This document shows positions 1 through 11,032 of a stretch of 18,052 nucleotides of DNA, piece by piece. The stretch is from the NCBI GenBank assembly GCA_937958685.1, contig CALGNF010000018.1, positions 1-18,052 of the forward strand, read 5' to 3'. The DNA comes from an uncultured Caryophanales bacterium. GTDB taxonomy: Bacteria > Bacillota_I > Bacilli_A > Izemoplasmatales > Hujiaoplasmataceae. Made by a program: the position numbers and the translations under genes. The first letter of the stretch is position 1, and each line of letters begins with the position of its first letter. The notes under the pieces were generated by a model. It saw nothing but the letters and a program-made list of their open reading frames with translations, had not been told where the DNA came from and did not search any database.

Positions 1-46
1 ACCACCGAGATCTACACTCTTTCCCTACACGACGCTCTTCCGATCT
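1..46 (+). other. Illumina TruSeq/P5 adapter contamination
   Basis: These bases match the last 46 nucleotides of the Illumina universal (P5/TruSeq) adapter, ending in the well-known GCTCTTCCGATCT. They are synthetic, not genomic. Reading leftward, the glgP frame runs into the adapter and gives the false tail Asp-Arg-Lys-Ser-Val-Val followed by a stop. This should be trimmed and not reported as a protein end. Biological sequence begins at base 47. Confidence 0.98.
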
Positions 47-1032
47 ATGTTCTCCTCATCAAGCAAGATCCGCATCAGTTCAGGAATGATCAGGCTCGGA
101 TGGGTGTCGTTGATGTGGAATACCACATATTTGTCAAGTTCCGCCAGAAAGCCGTGCTTGGCCTTGTGCTGGCGGCAGATCGACTTGACGCCGGCGGAGG
201 CGATGAAATACTGTTGCATCAGCCTGAGGCGCTTGCCATCGTCGGTCGTATCGTCGGGATAGAGGAACCCGGAGATTTTCTGCAACTCCGCCTCATAAGC
301 GAACGGCGAGACGTTCTTGGGGTACTCGCGGGCGGGTTCGGCGTTCCAGAGCCGAAGATAGTTGACGATGTGATTGCCGTCGCCGACGATTGGCAGATCG
401 TAGGGGACGGCGCGGATGTATTCGCTGGGATGATAAATCATCTTGCCATTGTATTCGACATAGCCGTAGAAGGGGATATCCTCAGCTTCCTCGTCCCTGC
501 GGACTTCCCAAACGCAGCCGTCTGCCAGCCAATTGTCCGGCAGTTCTTCCTGATATCCGCCGACGATCTTCTGGCGAAAGAGCCCGAAGCGATAGCGGAT
601 GCACTGGCCGAAGCCGGGTAGGCCCAAGGACGCGAGCGAGTCGAGATAACAGGCCGCGAGGCGGCCGAGGCCGCCGTTGCCAAGACCTGGATCAGGCTCG
701 AAGTTCTCAACCTCGTTGAGATCGATGCCCAGATCGGCAAACGCCGCGGCGACGATGGGTCGTGCTCCGATGTTCGCCAGGTTGTTGGTGATCAGCCGAC
801 CCAGCAGGAACTCGATCGAAAAATAATGGACGGTCCGAATCGCTTCCTGCTTGAGCAGTGCCGCTGTTTTGATCCAGTCGGGAGCGATCTCCTCCCTGAT
901 CATCGTGCCGAGGATGTTGTAGCGTTCTCTGGCGCTGGCATCAGCCACCGATTTCAGATAGGTGCGCTCAAGCCTGTCTTTGAAGGCTTTCGCGAAATTT
1001 TCCTTCGTCGCAAAGACGGATGGTGTTTGCAT
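47..1032 (-). CDS. glgP: Glycogen phosphorylase, N-terminal part only (cut by contig end)
   Basis: Releases glucose-1-phosphate from glycogen ends with phosphate, using pyridoxal phosphate, in the cytoplasm. About 328 residues are present out of roughly 800 usual for the family. Visible family segments are EFLLGRLITNNLAN, the block DPGLGNGGLGRLAACYLDS, and the segment INDTHPSLIIPELMRILLDE next to the cut end. The pyridoxal-phosphate lysine lies in the missing C-terminal half, so activity cannot be judged. I chose the ATG at 1032 because an AGAGGTG ribosome site (1039-1045) sits 6 bases upstream; the in-frame GTG at 1041 overlaps that site. The gene is the last seen in the glycogen cluster, 80 bases after the glgD-glgA fusion, with its own candidate promoter. 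The left end is adapter, so the truncation is an assembly artefact and not a pseudogene. Confidence 0.95.
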
Positions 1033-1054
1033 GTCTTTCACCTCTTCCGGTAAG

Positions 1055-1077
1055 ATTATAGCAGACCTCGCGGTCTG
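1055..1077 (-). promoter_or_regulatory. Candidate glgP promoter with palindromic operator-like site
   Basis: On the minus strand a perfect TATAAT (1055-1060) is preceded by TGC, an extended -10 arrangement. Immediately upstream lies the perfect inverted repeat CAGACC-GCGA-GGTCTG (1062-1077), filling the space where the -35 spacer would be. No good -35 hexamer is visible at 17 bases. The palindrome could be a repressor site or an RNA hairpin with a GNRA-type loop in readthrough transcripts. It would let glgP be controlled apart from the upstream glycogen genes. That function is inference. Confidence 0.55.
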
Positions 1078-1112
1078 TGTGCCGATTTACCGCTATGATA
1101 CCGTTTCCGGAA

Positions 1113-3533
1113 TCAGGCAAGCATCAGGCGGTAGAGCTCGATGTAGGCTTTGGCTGTATCCTCGGGATAGTAGCGCGAGTTCATCGCGTTGATGATCAGC
1201 TGCCGCCAATCCCTCAGGGAAGTTTGGAAAACGTTCAGCGCGTTTTCCGTCTGGAACAAAAGATCACGGTGATCGTAATTGTAGAACTTGAAGCCGTTGC
1301 CGCGCTTGGTAACGGCGTCGAACTGCTCGATCGTGTCGTTGAGACCGCCGGTTTGCCTGACGATCGGGATCGTCCCGTACTTGAGGGCGATCATCTGGCT
1401 GGTGCCGCAAGGCTCATAGCGGGAGGGCATCAGGTAGACATCGGCGCCGGCATAGATATATGAGGGTTCGGTCGAGTTGTAGCCGATATTGAGCGCGACC
1501 TGGGAGGGATGGCGATCCTTGATCTGCTGGAGCCGGCGCACGTATTCGGCATCGCCGGTTCCCAGGATCACGAACTGGACCAGCGGGTTTTTGAGGAGTT
1601 CATCGATTGCCGGAAGCAGGATGTCGAAGCCTTTCTGCTCGACGATCCGGGTCACCATTCCCATCACGAAATACTCGTTGCCGATGGATAGACCCATCCG
1701 TGTTTGCAGATCCGCCTTGTTTTTTGTTTTGGCGGAAAAGACGTTGACAAGGGTATACTTCTCTACGATTGTCAGATCCTTGCCGGGATCGATGTCTTCC
1801 TCAAGGCCGTTCAAGATGCCGTAGAAATCGCGATCGCGACGGTTGATGGCTTCGACCAGGTTCTTCGAGTAGTAGGCGTAACGCAACTCGTCACGGTATG
1901 TTTCCGAAACCGTTGTGATCTTCGTCGCCGTCTGGATCGCGATTTCAAGGAAATTGACCCTCTGCACGTTGGGCCACATGGCGGTCAATCCGAGCTTGTG
2001 CAGGATGATGGCGTCATGGATGCCCTGATACTCGATGTTGTGGATCGTGAGGATCGTCTTCATCTCCCGGTAGCGCTCCTCGTTCTTGAGCAACGGCGGC
2101 AGCAGCCCGAGATGCCAGTCGTGGATGTGGATGATGTCGGGACGGTCGTCGAAGATGTCGAAGAAGGCCATCGCCGCCTTGGCGAAGAAGGCGAAGCGTT
2201 CGCCGTCGTCGTCGTAACCGTAGATATGCTCGCGCTCAAAGAACTCGTAAGCCTCGACAAAGTAGTAGTCGACGTTTTGGTCCGTGTAATGGTAGAGGGA
2301 GATGCGGTAGCGTTCACCGCCGTAGTCGAGTTGTTGTTCGGCCTTGAGTTCCAGAAACAACTGATACTTGTCCTTGATGCGCGGATAAAGCGGCATCATG
2401 ACGGCTGAAGGAAAGCCCAACCTGGCGAATTCCCGCGACAATGACGAAACAACGTCCGCCAACCCCCCGGTTTTGACGAAGGGATGACATTCCGCCGTGA
2501 TCTGCAGGATGTGGAGTTTCCGGCCTCCGGCGACGATCTGCTTTTTCTCCGAGAGATAAAGTTGGTTGAGGTCGCCGCTCACGACGGCATCCTGGCGTAC
2601 GCGGGTTTCTTTATCGAGGATCGCATACGCGACGCTCGCGCCGCTTTCAATCAGACACTGGTTCATCACCACAGCGTTTCTGACAACGGCGCCTTCCCTG
2701 ATGATCGCCTTGCGGCCGATGATCGATCCCTCCACGATGCCCTCGACGACGGCACCGGAGGCGATGATGCTGTTGGTCACCTTGGCGTTTTCCCCATAAC
2801 GGGCGGCGGCGGACATGGTTTCCTTGGAGAAGATCGGCCGCTCCTCGCGGAAGAGCGCTTCGCGGGTCTCCGCCAGCAACAGCCGCATGTTGGCCTCAAA
2901 TAGCGCGAACGGGCTGTCGACCAGGAAGCAGTCCGTCGGAAACACGTAATGATGTCGCTTCAAGCTGGCCGCATGGTCGAACACGTCGGAGAGGTTGCGA
3001 TAGGGAATGACATCGTAACTCATCACATAATCGAGCAAAAGCCGCTTGGACAGCAGAAAGGTTTTAATCCTGCGGTTGTCGCAACTGAGGACTTCAGTGA
3101 CATCTGCCTGATTGAACAAATGGTCGTGGAGGATGACCTGATAATCGATGTTCCAGACCAGGTTGGCGGGCGATACGAGCGCGTACTCCTGGGCAGACCT
3201 GAGAAAGTATTCGATATGTTCATACATCCTTTGGAAACTGATGGTGTCCTCAAAGGTCACCGTCAGGCTCTTGGGCGGCAGGATGAAGATCCCGTCCTTG
3301 CGCCGGTTGAGATCCCAGCGGTCGCCGGAGCCGATGTGATCAGCGAGCGACCGGTAGTTACCATAGGGAAAGATCGCCACGTTGGTGATGCCGGAATTCT
3401 TGCAGTTGGAGAGTGTGAAATCGATCAGCCGGTATTTGGCGCCAAAGGGAAGCGCCCCGGGGATCCGGTGGCGACAAAGTTTGTTGAAGGCGCCCTTGCT
3501 CGAGGCATCGACGACCATGAACAGGTTAGCCAT
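1113..3533 (-). CDS. glgDA: GlgD-GlgA fusion: ADP-glucose pyrophosphorylase regulatory subunit joined to glycogen synthase
   Basis: One open frame of 806 residues. Residues 1 to about 335 are a GlgD-type nucleotidyltransferase-like domain: LPFGAKYRLIDFTLSN is conserved, but the catalytic GGxGxRL loop seen in GlgC is replaced by DASSKGAFNKL, as in non-catalytic GlgD. It ends in a hexapeptide-repeat beta-helix (about 250-320). From about residue 339 a complete GT5 glycogen synthase follows: KTGGLADV (ADP-glucose binding, about 354-361), HIHDWHLG, and the C-terminal YEPCGTSQMIALKYG and TGGLNDT motifs. Each half has about its normal single-protein length, and the linker is nearly absent. No in-frame ATG occurs near the junction (about base 2520); the next Met is beyond KTGGL, so GlgA has no obvious start of its own. 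The ATG at 3533 overlaps glgC by 8 bases; a GTG at 3542 would add three residues. Likely role: chain elongation from ADP-glucose while docked to GlgC. Confidence 0.93.
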   Translation of the reverse strand: MANLFMVVDASSKGAFNKLCRHRIPGALPFGAKYRLIDFTLSNCKNSGITNVAIFPYGNYRSLADHIGSGDRWDLNRRKDGIFILPPKSLTVTFEDTISFQRMYEHIEYFLRSAQEYALVSPANLVWNIDYQVILHDHLFNQADVTEVLSCDNRRIKTFLLSKRLLLDYVMSYDVIPYRNLSDVFDHAASLKRHHYVFPTDCFLVDSPFALFEANMRLLLAETREALFREERPIFSKETMSAAARYGENAKVTNSIIASGAVVEGIVEGSIIGRKAIIREGAVVRNAVVMNQCLIESGASVAYAILDKETRVRQDAVVSGDLNQLYLSEKKQIVAGGRKLHILQITAECHPFVKTGGLADVVSSLSREFARLGFPSAVMMPLYPRIKDKYQLFLELKAEQQLDYGGERYRISLYHYTDQNVDYYFVEAYEFFEREHIYGYDDDGERFAFFAKAAMAFFDIFDDRPDIIHIHDWHLGLLPPLLKNEERYREMKTILTIHNIEYQGIHDAIILHKLGLTAMWPNVQRVNFLEIAIQTATKITTVSETYRDELRYAYYSKNLVEAINRRDRDFYGILNGLEEDIDPGKDLTIVEKYTLVNVFSAKTKNKADLQTRMGLSIGNEYFVMGMVTRIVEQKGFDILLPAIDELLKNPLVQFVILGTGDAEYVRRLQQIKDRHPSQVALNIGYNSTEPSYIYAGADVYLMPSRYEPCGTSQMIALKYGTIPIVRQTGGLNDTIEQFDAVTKRGNGFKFYNYDHRDLLFQTENALNVFQTSLRDWRQLIINAMNSRYYPEDTAKAYIELYRLMLA

Positions 3534-4662
3534 TGGCCTCACCCCGCTTGAGCAAGGTCTCGCTGTCGATCAGCATCAGTTTCTCGCCTTCCTGGACATA
3601 ACCGTCGGGAATGATCACGTTCCGGTTGACAATCACGTTCTTGAGGCGCGCGTCGCGCCCGATCCTGACATTCGGCAGGATGACGGCGTTCTCGATGACG
3701 GCGCCCGCTTCGACGATCGTCTGGTAGCCGATGGTCGAGCGGATGATGGTGCCGTTGATGATCGACCCGTCGGCGATGATTGCCTTGCTGATATGGGCGC
3801 GCCCCAAAACGACATGTGGCGGCAGATTGAGCGATTTGGAATAGATCGGCAGGATTTTGGAGACATTCAGCGTCAGGAACTCGGGGTCGTCGAGCAGATC
3901 CATGTTGGCCTGCCACAGCGATTCGACGGTGCCCACATCGGCCCAGTAATCGTGGTACTCATAGACAGCGATCCGCCGTTTTTGCCTGAGCGCCTTGGGA
4001 ATCACGTTCTTCCCGAAATCGACGTCGCCCTCGGCGAAACCGTCGAGCAGCAATTCCTTGAGCGCAGCCGTGTTGAACAGGTAGATGCCCATCGAAGCCA
4101 GCAGTGATTGCGGACGCTTCGGCTTTTCCTGGAAGTCGACGAGCAGATTGTCTGAGCTGATGGTCATGATACCGAAGCGCGAGGCTTCCTCCTTGCCGAC
4201 CTTGGTCGCCGCAATCGTGATCTCGGCATTGCGTTGGAGATGATAGGAGAACAACCTTTGGTAATCCATCTTGTAGATGTGGTCTCCGGGAAGGATGAGT
4301 ACGTAATCAGCTTCGTTTTCGACGATGAAATTGAAGTATTGCCTGACGGCGTGGGCGGTGCCCTGTTGCCAAAGAACGGTCTCGTTGGTCGCATACGGCG
4401 TCAAAAAGCGGATGCCGCCGTCGATGAAATCCAAATCCCAAGAAGCGCCTGAGCCGATATAGGTCATAAGCTCATAGGGCTCGTATTGGGTGACGATGCC
4501 GACGACATCGATGTTGCTGTTGCTGATGTTTGAGAGCGTGAAGTCGATCAACCGGTATTTCGCGCCGAAAGACACCGCCGGTTTGGCGATGTCTCTGGTG
4601 ATTTGCTGCAATCTCGTGCCTTTGCCGCCGACCAGGATCATGGCAATCAGATTCCGCTTCAT
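3526..4662 (-). CDS. glgC: Glucose-1-phosphate adenylyltransferase (ADP-glucose pyrophosphorylase), catalytic subunit
   Basis: Makes ADP-glucose from ATP and glucose-1-phosphate, the committed step of bacterial glycogen synthesis, in the cytoplasm. The 378-residue protein has the full catalytic set: nucleotide loop GGKGTRL (12-18) followed by KPAVSFGAKYRLIDF, LPGDHIYKMDY (about 124-134), the sugar-phosphate site FQEKP (177-181), and DYWADVGTVESLW. A C-terminal hexapeptide-repeat beta-helix follows. These intact motifs contrast with the degenerate GlgD half of the next gene, so this is the active subunit. The gene starts 4 bases after the glgB stop, and a GGTGAG ribosome site overlaps that stop. 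Its end overlaps the start of the glgD-glgA fusion. In Firmicutes GlgC and GlgD form a hetero-oligomer; here GlgC would be expected to bind a GlgD that carries the synthase. Confidence 0.97.
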   Translation of the reverse strand: MKRNLIAMILVGGKGTRLQQITRDIAKPAVSFGAKYRLIDFTLSNISNSNIDVVGIVTQYEPYELMTYIGSGASWDLDFIDGGIRFLTPYATNETVLWQQGTAHAVRQYFNFIVENEADYVLILPGDHIYKMDYQRLFSYHLQRNAEITIAATKVGKEEASRFGIMTISSDNLLVDFQEKPKRPQSLLASMGIYLFNTAALKELLLDGFAEGDVDFGKNVIPKALRQKRRIAVYEYHDYWADVGTVESLWQANMDLLDDPEFLTLNVSKILPIYSKSLNLPPHVVLGRAHISKAIIADGSIINGTIIRSTIGYQTIVEAGAVIENAVILPNVRIGRDARLKNVIVNRNVIIPDGYVQEGEKLMLIDSETLLKRGEANG

Positions 4663-4666
4663 CGGC

Positions 4667-6547
4667 TCACGCCCCCCCGCCGTCGGACCGATAACGAAGA
4701 ATGGCCATCGCCAACGGCGCGATCTTCAGCGCGATCGCCTGATTTTGCTGATGGATTTGTTTGGTGTATGAGTGCAGTGGCAAACCGTTATACTGATCGG
4801 AACCGCCATAAATTTCCTTGTCGGAATTGAGGATTTCCTCATAGGCACCCGCAAGCGGCACCCCGAGTTCAAAGCGCTCGTGGACGATCGGCGTCATGTT
4901 GAGGATGACGACGAGAAGATCATCCGGGGCCATGCCCCGGCGGACAAACGAATAGATCGACTGATCGGCGTTCCGTTGGTCGATCCAGAAGAATCCTTGG
5001 GGATCGTGATCTAGTTCATACAGCGGCCGATGATGGTTGTAGACCTGGAGCAAGTCGCGGACAAAGCGGTTTGCCCGCTCATGTAGCGGATAGGAAAGCA
5101 GGAACCAGTCGAGTTCCTCCTTGTCTTTCCATTCGTGCATTTGCGCGAACTCGCCCCCCATGAACAACAGCTTCTTGCCGGGATGGGTGAACATCAAGCC
5201 CAGCAACAGCCTGTAGTTGGCGAACTTCTGCCAGTAGTCGCCTGGCATCTTCTGAATGAGCGAGCGCTTGCCGTGGACGACTTCATCGTGCGACAATGGC
5301 AGGATGAACCGTTCCGAATAGGCATATATGAGTCCGAAAGTGATCAGATCATGGTGGTATTTGCGATAGATCGGGTCCTTTTCGAAGTAGCGGAGAGTGT
5401 CGTTCATCCACCCCATGTTCCATTTGTAATCGAACCCGACACCTCCCTCACACACGGAAGCAGTCAGTCTCGGATAAGTGGTCGAATCCTCGGCGAACAT
5501 CAGCACCGAGTGATCCTTTTCCTTGACGGCATAGTTTAAGTCTTTGAGAAAACCGACGGCGCCCTCGTTGGTGCCGATCGTCGAATTGCCGAGATAATAG
5601 AGGATGTTGGCGACCGCATCGATCCGGAAGCCATCCACATGGAAGTATTCCATCCAGAAACAGGCGTTCGAGATCAGGAAACTCTTCGTGACGCCCTTGC
5701 CAAGATCGAGATTGACAGTGCCCCAGACGACATTCTCGCGGATCCGGACATCCGCATATTCATACAGCGGCTCGCCGTCGAACATGTAAAGCCCATGGGC
5801 ATCCTTGCAGATGTGTCCCGGGACCCAGTCGATGATGACGCCGATGTCGTGCTTGTGGCAACAATCCACAAAATACATGAAATCCTTGGGGACGCCGTAA
5901 CGCGAGGTGGCGGCGTAGTAACCGGTTCCCTGATAGCCCCATGATTCGTCGAGCGGATGCTCGACGATCGGCATGATCTCGAGATGCGAAAACCCGTGTT
6001 GCTTGAGGTAGGGGATGAGATGATCGACCAGTTCATTGTATTTGTGGAATGTTCCGTCCGGTTTGGTCATCCATGATCCGAGATGCACCTCGTAGATCGC
6101 CATCTTGTCTTGATCGGGCCGCTTTTGTCTCCTTCTTTCCAAGTAGTCCTCATCGGTCCAGAGGAAGCCCTCGATGTCGTAGACTTTGGATGAGGTTTCC
6201 GGCCGGTCGTCGGCGAAGAATCCGTATGGGTCCGCCTTGAAGATCGTCGCGCCGTAACTGGTAACGATGCAATATTTATAGCGCGCCCATTCGCCGAGAT
6301 TGGGGACATATAACGAAAAAATCCCGAAGTCGTCGGTCTTTTCCATGACGTGCGTCCGCGAATCCCAGTGGTTGAAATCACCGACGACGGATACGATTCT
6401 GGCATGTGGCGCATACACCGAGAAACGCACACCGGTGATCAATCCGCTGTCGTTTTTGATTAAATGGGCTCCGAAATGGCGAAAGCCCTCTTTGAGCTTG
6501 CCTTCGTTGAAGAGGAACAGATCCGCAGCCGACAGCTTGAATTGCAT
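4667..6547 (-). CDS. glgB: 1,4-alpha-glucan (glycogen) branching enzyme, GH13
   Basis: Cuts an alpha-1,4 chain and rejoins it by an alpha-1,6 link to create branches. The 626-residue length is normal for Firmicutes-type GlgB. An N-terminal CBM48-like domain (about 30-110, with VSVVGDFNHWD) precedes the GH13 barrel. Catalytic regions are visible: region I DWVPGH (240-245), region II DGFRIDAV with nucleophile Asp310, region III FAEDST with acid/base Glu353, and region IV LSHDEVVHG (His420, Asp421). A C-terminal beta domain follows. The ATG lies one base after the recX stop and has an AAGGGG-like ribosome site inside the recX end, so the two are probably translated together. It is the first glycogen gene of the run and is followed 4 bases later by glgC. 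Confidence 0.97.
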   Translation of the reverse strand: MQFKLSAADLFLFNEGKLKEGFRHFGAHLIKNDSGLITGVRFSVYAPHARIVSVVGDFNHWDSRTHVMEKTDDFGIFSLYVPNLGEWARYKYCIVTSYGATIFKADPYGFFADDRPETSSKVYDIEGFLWTDEDYLERRRQKRPDQDKMAIYEVHLGSWMTKPDGTFHKYNELVDHLIPYLKQHGFSHLEIMPIVEHPLDESWGYQGTGYYAATSRYGVPKDFMYFVDCCHKHDIGVIIDWVPGHICKDAHGLYMFDGEPLYEYADVRIRENVVWGTVNLDLGKGVTKSFLISNACFWMEYFHVDGFRIDAVANILYYLGNSTIGTNEGAVGFLKDLNYAVKEKDHSVLMFAEDSTTYPRLTASVCEGGVGFDYKWNMGWMNDTLRYFEKDPIYRKYHHDLITFGLIYAYSERFILPLSHDEVVHGKRSLIQKMPGDYWQKFANYRLLLGLMFTHPGKKLLFMGGEFAQMHEWKDKEELDWFLLSYPLHERANRFVRDLLQVYNHHRPLYELDHDPQGFFWIDQRNADQSIYSFVRRGMAPDDLLVVILNMTPIVHERFELGVPLAGAYEEILNSDKEIYGGSDQYNGLPLHSYTKQIHQQNQAIALKIAPLAMAILRYRSDGGGA

Positions 6548-6548
6548 G

Positions 6549-7352
6549 TCAAAGTCCCCTTTCGAGATGCTTGCTGATCAAGGAATAATGATAGCCTTTG
6601 CGTTGGAGGGCCTGGATGAGTTTCAGCCGCAACTCCCGCTCATCCAGACCTTCCCGCGCGTATTTTTTCCGTAGTTTGGCCAAATCCTCACTGATTTCGC
6701 GCTCCTCGTCAATGACGACCGCAAAGTCGCCTTGGCGACGATCGACATACTCGATGACGTCATGGACGCCATAGCCTCGTTCGAGCAGATAGCGCTTCAT
6801 CTTGTTGGCTGCGGCGGTTTTCGAGCCACCTCTGAGATCCCGCAGTTTTTTGTCGAAAAGCAGTTCGAGATTCTTTTCCAAGTCCCGGGAAGAGATTCCC
6901 GCGACCGTCGCCTTGATGATGTTGACGGGAAATCCACGCCGCTCTAGTTCGAAGATGATCCTTTCCTTGCCGTGACGCTTGTCATAAAACAGCGCCTCCA
7001 CCAGCTTGCCGGTGAGCTCTTGGTCACCGGTCAATCCTAGTTTGGCAAGTTTGGCCTTGATCTTGGTTATTGCCTTGACATCAGCGCCGCGGGATCCAAG
7101 GTAAGTCGAAATCTCCCACTCGGAGCGGAAAGCCGATGCGGCGTACCGGATCGCTTTTTGCATCAGCCCATCGATTGCCTGGTCGGCGCTGAACGCGGCG
7201 TATTCCGCCGTTGTCAGTTCCCGGCCCTGAAGCAGACGATATTCGACGATGAGATCCTCCGAACAGCGGAAACTTGCTTCCTGACCGCCGTCCAGATCGA
7301 AAATGATGTCATATTGACCTTTGCTGCCTTTGAGGCTTCTGACTTTGGGCAT
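6549..7352 (-). CDS. recX: RecX-family regulator of RecA
   Basis: RecX proteins bind RecA filaments and limit or modulate recombination and SOS activity in the cytoplasm. The 267-residue protein is close in length to Bacillus RecX. It shows the family's repeated three-helix units: the block with FRSEWEISTYLGSRG (about 95-110), the FYDKRHGKERIIFELERRG segment (about 147-165), and a last helical unit ending in YHYSLISKHLERGL. The start is ATG at 7352, with GGAAGAAG about 9 bases upstream. It follows prfB after 54 bases in which I see no terminator, and it ends one base before glgB. recA is not in the window. Placement between a secretion/translation pair and glycogen genes is unusual and probably reflects shared transcription more than shared function. 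Confidence 0.88.
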   Translation of the reverse strand: MPKVRSLKGSKGQYDIIFDLDGGQEASFRCSEDLIVEYRLLQGRELTTAEYAAFSADQAIDGLMQKAIRYAASAFRSEWEISTYLGSRGADVKAITKIKAKLAKLGLTGDQELTGKLVEALFYDKRHGKERIIFELERRGFPVNIIKATVAGISSRDLEKNLELLFDKKLRDLRGGSKTAAANKMKRYLLERGYGVHDVIEYVDRRQGDFAVVIDEEREISEDLAKLRKKYAREGLDERELRLKLIQALQRKGYHYSLISKHLERGL

Positions 7353-7406
7353 GATTGTCCACTTCTTCCGAAAAATCGATTGGATAGGCGGTTCCCGCTT
7401 GGAGTT

Positions 7407-8504
7407 TTACTGACGCAGGGTGATCAGAAAGGCGTTGATGAAGTCGTCGAGATCGCCGTCCATGATTCTGCCGATCCCGCTTGTCTCCTGACCCGTGCGA
7501 TGGTCTTTGACCATTGAATAGGGATGGAAAACGTAAGAACGGATCTGACTGCCGAAAGCATTGGCGACATTGGCTGTGGAAAAGCCTTCAAGTTCCTGTT
7601 GTTTCTTTTCCAATTCCATTTGGTAGAGTTTGCCTTTGAGAACCCGCATGGCGGTTTCGCGGTTTTGGATCTGGCTGCGTTCATTCTGGCAGGTGACGAC
7701 AGTCCTTGTCGGGAGATGGGTGATCCTGACGGCGGAATCCGTCGTATTTACGCCTTGGCCGCCCTTCCCGCTGGAGCGGTAGGTGTCGATTCGCAAGTCT
7801 TCTTCGGCGATGTCGATATCGATCGTCTCATCGAGTTCCGGAAAGACGGTCACTGAGGCAAAGGAGGTATGCCGCCTTCCGGAGGCATCGAACGGGGAGA
7901 TCCTCACAAGGCGATGCACGCCCGATTCGGCTTTCAGATAACCGAAGGCGTTCGCGCCGGTGACGAGGATCGTCGCTGATTTGAGACCGGCTTCCTCGCC
8001 GTCCTGATAATCAAGAACCGTCAGTTTGTAGTCGTGCCTTTCCACCCATCTGGTATACATCCGAAACAGCATTTGGGCCCAATCTTGGGATTCGGTGCCC
8101 CCTGCCCCGGGATGGAACTCGATGATCGCGTTGAGCTTGTCATAAGGCTTGTCGAGCAACGTCTTGATCACGAGCGCTTCCAGACGCCGATCGAAGGATG
8201 CCAGCAGTCTGTCGGTTTCCGCGTAGTCGAAATCGGTATCGACCTCCGCCAGTTCGTAACTGAAGTCGAGTGTCTCCAGGATATCCTTAAGCGCTTGATA
8301 CTCATTGAGGACTCCCTTGATTTCATTTTGTTCCTGGATCGTCTTTTGGGCTTGCTTCTGGTCTGACCAAAAAGCCGGATTGAGCGTCAGCAGTTCCAGA
8401 TCGGCGAGGCGTTGGTTAAGTTTTTCCAGGCCGACGGTCTTGCCGAGGTCGGCAAACCGGTCGCCGGCCTCGGCGATCGCCGCCTTGAGTTCGATTTGGT
8501 TCAT
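7407..8504 (-). CDS. prfB: Peptide chain release factor 2 (RF2), no programmed frameshift
   Basis: Recognises UGA and UAA stop codons on the ribosome and triggers peptide release. The 365-residue protein carries the RF2 tripeptide SPF (203-205) that reads the stop codon and the universal GGQ (248-250) that acts in the peptidyl-transferase centre. In many bacteria prfB has an in-frame UGA near codon 26 that is bypassed by a +1 frameshift as autoregulation. Here the frame is continuous through the equivalent region (LGKTVGLEKLN, residues 20-30) and I see no CTTTGA-like slip site, so that feedback is absent. It starts 18 bases after the secA stop with AAGGAG five bases before the ATG, matching the conserved secA-prfB pair of Bacillus. 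Confidence 0.97.
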   Translation of the reverse strand: MNQIELKAAIAEAGDRFADLGKTVGLEKLNQRLADLELLTLNPAFWSDQKQAQKTIQEQNEIKGVLNEYQALKDILETLDFSYELAEVDTDFDYAETDRLLASFDRRLEALVIKTLLDKPYDKLNAIIEFHPGAGGTESQDWAQMLFRMYTRWVERHDYKLTVLDYQDGEEAGLKSATILVTGANAFGYLKAESGVHRLVRISPFDASGRRHTSFASVTVFPELDETIDIDIAEEDLRIDTYRSSGKGGQGVNTTDSAVRITHLPTRTVVTCQNERSQIQNRETAMRVLKGKLYQMELEKKQQELEGFSTANVANAFGSQIRSYVFHPYSMVKDHRTGQETSGIGRIMDGDLDDFINAFLITLRQ

Positions 8505-8522
8505 CTTGTCTCCTTGTGTCGC

Positions 8523-11003
<2,481 letters not shown>

Positions 11004-11032
11004 GGATGTTCACCTCTGTAATCACACCCTTT

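Noticed and set aside
25..46. C-terminal residues DRKSVV and stop of glgP
   Set aside because: They are translated from Illumina adapter and not from genomic DNA.
2517..2528. GGAGG at the GlgD-GlgA junction as a relic or working ribosome site for a separate GlgA
   Set aside because: It encodes Gly-Gly in frame, no ATG, GTG or TTG follows at a usable distance, and such a short match is expected by chance.
1113..3533. Fusion explained as a second catalytic GlgC joined to GlgA
   Set aside because: The N-terminal half lacks the GGxGxRL loop and the EKP site that GlgC keeps, which fits the regulatory GlgD.
7353..7406. Terminator or promoter between prfB and recX
   Set aside because: Only a short GCGG-GAA-CCGC hairpin without an adjoining T-run, and no -10/-35 pair, is visible.
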